A DNA stretch of 6,658 bases, taken from assembly GCA_017420845.1 (NCBI GenBank), contig JAFQOC010000375.1, forward strand, positions 1 through 6,658. The letters run 5' to 3'. Each line of letters opens with the position of its first letter. The first letter of the stretch is position 1. Below, one piece after another: positions 1-4,888 of this stretch. The position numbers and the translations under genes are program-made. The notes below the pieces were generated by a model that was not told where the DNA came from, made no database searches, and saw nothing but the letters and a program-made list of their open reading frames with translations. The stretch comes from Clostridia bacterium (GTDB lineage: Bacteria; Bacillota; Clostridia; Oscillospirales; CAG-272).

Positions 1-2
1 AG

Positions 3-1793
3 CTGAAGGTCTTCATGGAGGAGATCCACAAGACCGGCGCCAAGCTCTTTGTCCAGCTCACCGCAGGCATGGGACGCTCCTGGGCCATCACCGAGCTGGT
101 GGCGCCCCTCCACCGCAATAAGTTCACCCGCGCCATCGTCAAGCCCATCATCGACACCTCCCACGAGCTGGCCTCCCCCAGCCCCCAGCCCTCCCGCTGG
201 ACACATGATATCGAGTGCCCCGAGATGACCCTGGAGCAGATCCACGAGATCATTGAGGCCTTCGCCAAGACCGCCAAGCTCTGCAAGGACGCGGGGGTGG
301 ACGGCGTGGAGGTTCACGCGGTGCACGAGGGTTATCTGTTGGATCAGTTCTCCATGGAGTTTTTCAACAAGCGCACCGACGAGTACGGCGGATCCTTCGA
401 GAACCGCTACCGCTTCGCTACCGACGTGGTGAGAGCCATCAAGGAGGCCTGCGGCGAGGACTTCCCCGTGTCTCTGCGCTACTCGGTGGAGTCCAAGATG
501 AAGGGCTTCTGCGAGGGCGCTATGCCAGGGGAGGATTACGTGGAGGTAGGCCGTAACATGGCCGAGTCCGAAAAGGCCGCCAAGTACCTGCAGGACGCGG
601 GCTACGATATGCTCAACGCCGACAACGGCACCTACGACTCCTGGTACTGGGCTCATCCCCCGATGTACATGCCCCAGAACTGCAACCTGGAGGACGTGGC
701 ACACATCAAGCAGTTCGTGGATATTCCCGTGGTTTGTGCGGGCCGCATGGAGCCTGACGTGGGGGCCAAGGCCGTGGCCGAGGGACGCATTGATGCCGTG
801 GGTGTGGCCCGTCAGTTCCTGGCGGATCCCGCGTGGATCACCAAGCTGATCGAGGATCGCCTGGAGGACATCCGTCCCTGCATCTGCTGTCACGCGGGCT
901 GCTTCAATTTCTCCTCCTCCAAGGGCCACGCCAACACCCAGGATCTCACCGATACCATGGGTCTGGCCCGCTGCGCCCTGAACCCCGAGACCATGCAGTC
1001 CAAGAAGTACCGCATTGAGCCTGCTAAAAAGCATAAGAAGATCGCCATCATTGGCGGCGGTATCGGCGGTATGGAGGCGGCTATCCTCTGCGCCAAGCGG
1101 GGTCATACGGTGACTCTGTATGAAAAGACCGACAAGCTGGGCGGTGTCTTCATCGCCGCCGCCGCGCCCTCCTTCAAGGAGAAGGACCGCGAGCTGATCG
1201 CGTGGTACATCCGCGAGGTGCAAAAGCTCCCCATCACCGTCAAGATGAACACCGAGGTGACCGATATCAAGTCCCTGGACGCCGACGAGATTATCGTGGC
1301 TACGGGTGCCAAGGCCAAGAGACTGCCCATCAAGGGGGCCGACGCCGCCATCGAGGCCGTGGACTACCTGCTGGGCAACAAGACGGTTGGTGAGCGCGTG
1401 GTGGTCATCGGCGGCGGTCTGACGGGCTGTGAGATTGCGTACGATCTCTTCCTGCAGGGTAAGAAACCCGCCATCGTGGAGATGCAGGACGACCTCATCA
1501 CCACCCCCGGCATCTGCCTGGCCAACACCTCCTACCTCCGCGACTGCTTCAAGACCAACAACGTCCCCGTCCACCTGGAGACCCGTGTCTCCGAGATCAA
1601 GGCCGACGGCGTGGTGATCGCTCACAAGGACGGCACCACCGAGGTCATTCCCGCCGATTCGGTGATCCTGTCGGTGGGCTACAACCCCGCTCCCGTGGCT
1701 ACCAAGGGCGTGCACGTCATCGGCGACGCCAAGAACGTGGGCAACCTCCGCACCGTCATCTGGGGCGCGTGGGACGTTTGCATGAAACTCTGA
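3..1793 (+). CDS. 2-enoate reductase-like NADH:flavin oxidoreductase (old yellow enzyme family), 5'-truncated by the window
   Basis: Likely a cytoplasmic flavo-iron-sulfur enzyme that uses NADH to reduce an activated C=C bond of a 2-enoate. The frame is open to the left edge, so Met at 15 is internal. By comparison with relatives of about 650-670 residues, roughly 80-100 residues are missing. Counting from that Met: a TIM barrel with HEGYLLDQF (104-112) and NKRTDEYGGSFENR (118-131), the FMN-domain signature, with Tyr107 matching the active-site Tyr of 2,4-dienoyl-CoA reductase; an iron-sulfur motif with Cys289, Cys292, Cys296 and probably Cys320; an FAD-binding GGGIGG (347-352); and a second dinucleotide site GGGLTG (466-471). 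The HAVHEGYLLDQF stretch resembles clostridial 2-enoate reductases (FldZ type) more than FadH. The 23 residues between the third and fourth Cys exceed the 11 I recall for FadH. It lies 180 bp upstream of the AcnX genes on the same strand. The family call is firm; the substrate is unknown. Confidence 0.88.
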   Translation: MKVFMEEIHKTGAKLFVQLTAGMGRSWAITELVAPLHRNKFTRAIVKPIIDTSHELASPSPQPSRWTHDIECPEMTLEQIHEIIEAFAKTAKLCKDAGVDGVEVHAVHEGYLLDQFSMEFFNKRTDEYGGSFENRYRFATDVVRAIKEACGEDFPVSLRYSVESKMKGFCEGAMPGEDYVEVGRNMAESEKAAKYLQDAGYDMLNADNGTYDSWYWAHPPMYMPQNCNLEDVAHIKQFVDIPVVCAGRMEPDVGAKAVAEGRIDAVGVARQFLADPAWITKLIEDRLEDIRPCICCHAGCFNFSSSKGHANTQDLTDTMGLARCALNPETMQSKKYRIEPAKKHKKIAIIGGGIGGMEAAILCAKRGHTVTLYEKTDKLGGVFIAAAAPSFKEKDRELIAWYIREVQKLPITVKMNTEVTDIKSLDADEIIVATGAKAKRLPIKGADAAIEAVDYLLGNKTVGERVVVIGGGLTGCEIAYDLFLQGKKPAIVEMQDDLITTPGICLANTSYLRDCFKTNNVPVHLETRVSEIKADGVVIAHKDGTTEVIPADSVILSVGYNPAPVATKGVHVIGDAKNVGNLRTVIWGAWDVCMKL

Positions 1794-1907
1794 CGAGTTT
1801 CACGCAGTGAAATTGCGGCTTTGCCGCAGTGAAATTCGTCCGTAGCGGAGCTACGGACGAGTGAAATATTGCTTCGCAATGTGAAATGTTTCTCTTTGAG
1901 AAACGTG
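1783..1907. repeat. Array of perfect hairpins joined by GTGAAAT heptamers
   Basis: The constant unit GTGAAAT occurs exactly at 1807-1813, 1829-1835, 1861-1867 and 1881-1887, with a decayed copy starting GTG at 1905. Each copy is followed by a different perfect palindrome with a 3-nt loop: 1814-1828 (6-bp stem, loop TTT), 1836-1860 (11-bp stem, loop GGA), 1868-1880 (5-bp stem, loop TTC) and 1888-1904 (7-bp stem, loop TTT). The array opens with TTTCAC (1798-1803), which pairs with the first linker across the loop GCA. An overlapping alternative hairpin pairs 1783-1790 with 1795-1802 and puts the reductase stop codon in its TGAC loop. The linker is conserved while the arms vary, the reverse of most repeat families. 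No T-run follows any hairpin, so it is not a typical terminator. I do not recognise a named family. Function is unknown; an mRNA-structure or mobile palindromic element is possible. Confidence 0.85.
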
Positions 1908-1913
1908 TCGGTA

Positions 1914-1941
1914 GATTTTCGACGCGTAAGCGGAGAAAATC
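1914..1941 (+). other. Hairpin with GTAA loop and tandem GA/GA internal loop, upstream of AcnX
   Basis: GATTTTC (1914-1920) pairs with GAAAATC (1935-1941). Inside, CGC (1923-1925) pairs with GCG (1930-1932) around the loop GTAA (1926-1929). The two helices are separated by GA on each side (1921-1922 and 1933-1934). As RNA this gives a GNRA tetraloop and a tandem G-A mismatch, both stable motifs. It differs in design from the GTGAAAT-linked hairpins. It lies 17 nt upstream of the AcnX ribosome binding site, so a 5'-leader stability or processing role is possible. Pairing is read directly; function is inference. Confidence 0.5.
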
Positions 1942-1957
1942 CGGATTCAATTTGAAA

Positions 1958-1963
1958 AAGGAG
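1958..1963 (+). promoter_or_regulatory. Ribosome binding site of the AcnX large subunit
   Basis: AAGGAG lies 10 nt before the ATG at 1974. It supports that start and shows that translation initiates anew after the hairpin array. Confidence 0.75.
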
Positions 1964-1973
1964 AGCTTTTGAT

Positions 1974-3248
1974 ATGATCCTGACACAAGAGCAACAGGCC
2001 ATTCTCAACGGCGAAAAGGGTGAGACCCTGGCCAAGGTCATGAAGACCCTGGTGATGTACGGCGACGCCTTCGAGGCCGAGAAGCTGGTCCCCATCACCT
2101 CTACCTACAACCATCTGGTGACCTCCTTCGGTCTGAAGGTCATGTCCCCCGTGTACGATCTCATGCAGCAGCTACTGGATGCCGGTGTCTGCTCAGAGCA
2201 GAAGTTCTCGGTGGACCCCCGCCCTCTGGACAAGAACGTCCCTGCCAATTTCCTCCAGAATTTCGTCTTCAACAAGTTCATGTACACCAAGCAGGACTAC
2301 TACGAGGAGCAGCTCGAAAAGCTGGGTCTCATGGATAAGGACGCCTTCTCCTGCACCTGCTACATGGACGAGGTGGGCAACAAGCCGAAGAAGGGGGATA
2401 TCCTCTCTTGGGCAGAATCGAGCGCCGTGGTCTACGCCAACTCGGTGCTGGGAGCCCGTTGCAACCGCAACTCGGGCATTATCGACATCATGGGCTCCAT
2501 CGTGGGCTACGTGCCTTACTTCGGTCTGCTGACCGACGAGGGCAGAAAGGCTACCTGGGTGGTCAAGGTTCAGACCACAGGGAAGCCCGAGGCACAGCTG
2601 TTGGGCTCGGCCATCGGTATGAAGGTCATGGAGGACGTGCCCTACGTGGTGGGTCTTGACCAATGGATCGGGACCGAGCTGAACGACGCCGCCTGCTCCT
2701 ACCTGAAGGACTTCGGCGCGGCCACCGCCTCCAACGGCGCGGTGGGTCTGTACCACATCGCAAACCTCACTCCCGAGGCCGTGGAGCTGGGTGAGTCCCT
2801 CATCGCCGAGGGTGCCAAGGAGTATATCATCGACGACGCCGAGCTGGCCCGCGTCCAGGCCAACTACCCCGTCATGTGGAAGGATCCCGACGCCACCCCC
2901 AAGCTCTGCTTCGTGGGCTGTCCTCACCTCTCTCTGGAGCAGCTCAAGGACTGGACCGACAAAATCGAGGCGGGTCTGAAGGCAAGCGGGCACAAGAAGG
3001 TCCTGATCCCCACCGTCCTCACCGCCGCCCCCAAGGTGCTGGAGGCCTTTAACAAGACGGATTACGCCGCCAGACTGAAGGCTACGGGGGTCATCACCTC
3101 CTACATCTGCCCGCTGATGTACATGAACAATCCTCTGTGCAAGAAGATGCCCGTCATCACCTCGTCCAACAAGCTCCGCACCTATACCAGCTCCCGCTAC
3201 TACACCGACGCGGAGATCCTGAACGCCATTACCAAGGAGGAAAAGTGA
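1974..3248 (+). CDS. Aconitase X (AcnX) catalytic large subunit, DUF521
   Basis: Predicted large subunit of an AcnX hydro-lyase, a cytoplasmic iron-sulfur dehydratase. Characterised relatives are cis-3-hydroxy-L-proline dehydratase in bacteria and phosphomevalonate dehydratase in archaea. The 424 residues suit the large subunit when the swivel domain is a separate protein. Diagnostic stretches are KLVPITS (37-43), SWAESSAVVYANSVLGAR (145-162), VGCPHLS (314-320), TSYICP (375-380) and a C-terminal TSSNK (396-400). Cys127 (in SCTCY), Cys316 and Cys379 sit where I expect the three cluster ligands. The part between residues 70 and 135 departs from the family pattern: I do not see the PTTLNP-like segment I associate with the family, and FSVDPRPLDK (78-87) is near its expected place. 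The substrate may thus be neither of the known ones. Start chosen from the ribosome binding site at 1958. The small subunit begins 1 bp after the stop. Family call firm, substrate open. Confidence 0.92.
   Translation: MILTQEQQAILNGEKGETLAKVMKTLVMYGDAFEAEKLVPITSTYNHLVTSFGLKVMSPVYDLMQQLLDAGVCSEQKFSVDPRPLDKNVPANFLQNFVFNKFMYTKQDYYEEQLEKLGLMDKDAFSCTCYMDEVGNKPKKGDILSWAESSAVVYANSVLGARCNRNSGIIDIMGSIVGYVPYFGLLTDEGRKATWVVKVQTTGKPEAQLLGSAIGMKVMEDVPYVVGLDQWIGTELNDAACSYLKDFGAATASNGAVGLYHIANLTPEAVELGESLIAEGAKEYIIDDAELARVQANYPVMWKDPDATPKLCFVGCPHLSLEQLKDWTDKIEAGLKASGHKKVLIPTVLTAAPKVLEAFNKTDYAARLKATGVITSYICPLMYMNNPLCKKMPVITSSNKLRTYTSSRYYTDAEILNAITKEEK
3234..3240 (+). promoter_or_regulatory. Ribosome binding site of the AcnX small subunit
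   Basis: A full AAGGAGG lies inside the last codons of the large-subunit gene, 9 nt before the ATG at 3250. The two subunits are therefore translated from one mRNA, with efficient initiation on the second. Confidence 0.85.
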
Positions 3249-3249
3249 T

Positions 3250-3693
3250 ATGAAACAGTTCAAGGGAAGAGTCGTAGCCCCCGGCACCTGCACCGCCGAG
3301 GCACTCGTCACCACCGAAGGCTTCAACACCCTGGCCTCCTTCCAGATGGCCCTCCAGTTCGGCGATAAGGAAGTCAAGTGCGGCGACCAGAACAACAAGG
3401 ATCTCCACGGCAAGCCCATGATCGGCAAGGCCCTCTGCCTGCCCCAGACCATCGGCTCCACCACGGGCGGCCTGGTCCTCTACTGCGCCTGCGCCATGGA
3501 GAAGAACCCCGCCTGTATGCTGTTCGCCAACCACATCGACTCCCTGGCCGCCGCCGGTGCCATCCTGGCCGACGTCTGGGTGGACGGCGTGTCCATGCCC
3601 GTCGTGGACTGCCTGGGCGATGAGTTTTTGGCCTACGTCAAGGACGGCATGAAGATCACCGTCAAGGAAGACGGCGTGGTTGAGGTGGAGTAA
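3250..3693 (+). CDS. Aconitase X swivel-domain small subunit, DUF126
   Basis: Predicted small (swivel) subunit that completes the AcnX active site with the preceding gene product. At 147 residues it is close to the usual size of stand-alone DUF126 proteins (about 130-140). Signatures are FKGRVVAPGT (4-13) at the start, LHGKPMIGKALCLPQTIGSTTG (52-73, the phosphate/carboxylate-binding loop), the ANHIDSLAAAGAILADV region that follows, and a C-terminal strand-rich end with VKEDGVVEVE. Ser70 in GSTTG matches the serine that acts as catalytic base in aconitase-superfamily swivel domains; this equivalence comes from the family. No signal peptide or membrane segment. It is the last gene of the plus-strand group and is followed 21 bp later by a strong terminator. 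The fixed pairing with a large-subunit gene makes the assignment secure. Confidence 0.93.
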   Translation: MKQFKGRVVAPGTCTAEALVTTEGFNTLASFQMALQFGDKEVKCGDQNNKDLHGKPMIGKALCLPQTIGSTTGGLVLYCACAMEKNPACMLFANHIDSLAAAGAILADVWVDGVSMPVVDCLGDEFLAYVKDGMKITVKEDGVVEVE

Positions 3694-3714
3694 AAAACGA
3701 CTGTCACATAAAGG

Positions 3715-3753
3715 AAAACGGATGCTACCGTGAGGGGTGGCATCCGTTTTTTT
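3715..3753 (+). terminator. Rho-independent terminator of the AcnX operon
   Basis: AAAACGGATGCTACC (3715-3729) pairs with GGTGGCATCCGTTTT (3736-3750), with one G-T wobble, around the loop GTGAGG. A run of seven T's spans 3747-3753. It begins 21 bp after the AcnX small-subunit stop. On the minus strand the same stem ends in four T's, so it may also stop the convergent regulator gene, which ends at 3772. Confidence 0.93.
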
Positions 3754-3771
3754 CGTATGACGGTATTTCGT

Positions 3772-4644
3772 TTATGGAGTCTCTTTTATGAAGCTACCGC
3801 CGCCCACGGCGTCAAAATACATCAGCGCGGACATGGTCATATGGGAGGCATGGATATAGGCGAGGCGGAGGATGGAAACGGGGATCACATAATCCTGTGC
3901 ATAGAGTGTGCAAAACTCCTTTTTATACGTGCTGTTTTCGATCCGTTCATGCTCGTCCAGAAGCGCGACGTGACGAAGCTCCACTACGGCCTCATTGATC
4001 TCGCTTACGGTAAGCCCGGTTTCAGCGGCGGTCTCCTCGGGGGTGAGATCGGTTTCTCCTTCTCCGCCGCGGATCTGCCGTTCATAGATCAGCTTGAGCA
4101 CACGGCGGTTGTTGGGCTTGCCCAGCACCGAAAGGAGTTCACCTGCTTTATCGAGATCAAACAGGAGCGTGGAGTCCTTGCTTCCGTAGCTGCGGTCGAT
4201 GCAGGTCAAGGCGTCGGATAACAGCACCGCGCCGTGGGCGGTGTCTCCCTCGGCAAACATATACCCGCACAGGGAGGGCGGCCCCGCCAGCTTTTGTCGG
4301 TATGCCTTCCCACGGCGGCGATATTCTTCTTGAGTCACAGCCCCTTTGGCACCGTAAAAGCGGTGGTGGGCATCACAGAAGAGGTCGGAAGCGGCTTCAT
4401 AACATAGATTCGGCAGGTCGGTGATGGCGAAGTCTTGGGGCACAGCGGGCTGTTCGGCAAAGAGGGCGTTGACGTCCACCCCTAAAGCGGTAGCCAGATC
4501 GGGCAGAAGGGAAATGTCGGGGTTGGAGACCCCGTTCTCCCACTTGGACACCGACTGCGCCGATACACCCAACCGCTCGGCCAACTGCTCCTGTGTGTAT
4601 CCGCAGTGCTTGCGGTAGAGGGCAATATTCTGATTCAGATTCAT
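3772..4644 (-). CDS. XRE-family transcriptional regulator with a probable second winged-helix domain
   Basis: A 290-residue DNA-binding regulator. Residues 5-62 form a classic XRE/HTH_3 domain: YTQEQLAERLGVSAQSVSKW (16-35) holds the two HTH helices, followed by the usual ENGVSNPDISLLPDLATALG. The middle (about 75-165) is Cys- and Tyr-rich and unrecognised. Residues about 172-235 read like an ArsR-type winged helix: LGKPNNRRVLKLIYE, then TPEETAAETGLTVSEINEAV, then LRHVALLDEHE. The C-terminal 55 residues are not assigned. The open frame extends 60 codons upstream, but ATG at 4644 is chosen because AAGGAGG lies 6 nt before it and the promoter lies inside the longer frame. It is monocistronic and convergent with the AcnX operon, with its own promoter and possible autoregulatory palindrome. 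The target and signal are unknown. The XRE domain is certain; the second domain is a pattern reading. Confidence 0.88.
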   Translation of the reverse strand: MNLNQNIALYRKHCGYTQEQLAERLGVSAQSVSKWENGVSNPDISLLPDLATALGVDVNALFAEQPAVPQDFAITDLPNLCYEAASDLFCDAHHRFYGAKGAVTQEEYRRRGKAYRQKLAGPPSLCGYMFAEGDTAHGAVLLSDALTCIDRSYGSKDSTLLFDLDKAGELLSVLGKPNNRRVLKLIYERQIRGGEGETDLTPEETAAETGLTVSEINEAVVELRHVALLDEHERIENSTYKKEFCTLYAQDYVIPVSILRLAYIHASHMTMSALMYFDAVGGGSFIKETP

Positions 4645-4650
4645 GGTAAA

Positions 4651-4657
4651 CCTCCTT
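4651..4657 (-). promoter_or_regulatory. Ribosome binding site deciding the XRE regulator start
   Basis: CCTCCTT on the plus strand is AAGGAGG on the minus strand, 6 nt before the ATG at 4644. It places the start at MNLNQN, at the head of the HTH domain, and rules out the longer upstream frame. Confidence 0.9.
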
Positions 4658-4679
4658 GGCTTTGATCGCTTACACGCAT

Positions 4680-4708
4680 AGTATAACACATTTGCATACA
4701 ACTTGCAA
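4680..4708 (-). promoter_or_regulatory. Sigma-A-type promoter of the XRE regulator, with overlapping inverted repeat
   Basis: On the minus strand, TTGCAA (plus 4703-4708) is the -35 box and TATACT (plus 4680-4685) the -10 box. The spacer is exactly 17 nt and a TG sits one base before the -10 (extended -10). The -10 box lies about 35 nt upstream of the start codon. An inverted repeat, TTGCA (4692-4696) and TGCAA (4704-4708), overlaps the -35 box and part of the spacer, a common position for a repressor operator. Autoregulation is inference. Confidence 0.8.
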
Positions 4709-4831
4709 GATATTGTTTGGAGGATGGAATATGATTTTTCTTGCTTGCCGGTTGTGTAAATTGCGTTTTTGCCCAACGAAACTATCCAAAAAGGCGAATT
4801 GCGCTCTATGCCGGCAGGATGCAATTCTACT
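4709..4831. other. AT-rich intergenic stretch with short repeats, no confident gene
   Basis: Between the XRE promoter and the terminator of the DUF4965 gene. It contains GAATTGC (4796-4802) and GCAATTC (4821-4827), a perfect 7-bp inverted repeat with an 18-nt spacer. It also has two direct copies of AATTGCG (4759-4765 and 4797-4803), each followed after about five bases by TGCC. A short plus-strand frame starts at 4731 but runs antisense into the next gene and is not called. No promoter for that strand was found. Confidence 0.5.
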
Positions 4832-4867
4832 CAAAAATAGGAACACCGCCCCCAAAGGAGGCGGTGT
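4832..4867 (-). terminator. Probable rho-independent terminator of the DUF4965 gene
   Basis: Read on the minus strand, ACACCGCC pairs with GGCGGTGT (plus 4860-4867 with 4843-4850) around a 9-nt loop, followed by TCCTA and then TTTTT (plus 4833-4837). It begins about 20 bp after the stop codon of the minus-strand gene ending at 4889. The T-run starts five bases after the stem, so it may be less efficient than the AcnX terminator. Confidence 0.75.
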
Positions 4868-4888
4868 CGCCATATACGGAGCAAAATA

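Noticed and set aside
1807..1887. CRISPR array reading of the GTGAAAT repeats
   Set aside because: The repeat is only 7 nt, the intervening pieces are of unequal length and each is a self-complementary palindrome, and no cas gene is present.
1794..1973. Promoter for the AcnX genes in the gap
   Set aside because: No -35/-10 pair with acceptable spacing was found, so read-through from the reductase gene or a start outside the consensus is more likely.
1679..2098. Minus-strand frame reading through the hairpin array
   Set aside because: It spans the array and the ends of two plus-strand genes without recognisable protein features; the structure there is explained by the palindromes.
2193..3464. 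Long minus-strand open frame opposite the AcnX genes
   Set aside because: A GC-rich antisense shadow: its product is low-complexity Gly/Val/His/Leu without family motifs, and it crosses two well-recognised genes.
4645..4824. Sixty-codon N-terminal extension of the XRE regulator
   Set aside because: The extension contains the promoter and the ribosome binding site and has no recognisable sequence; ATG at 4644 has the AAGGAGG at proper spacing.
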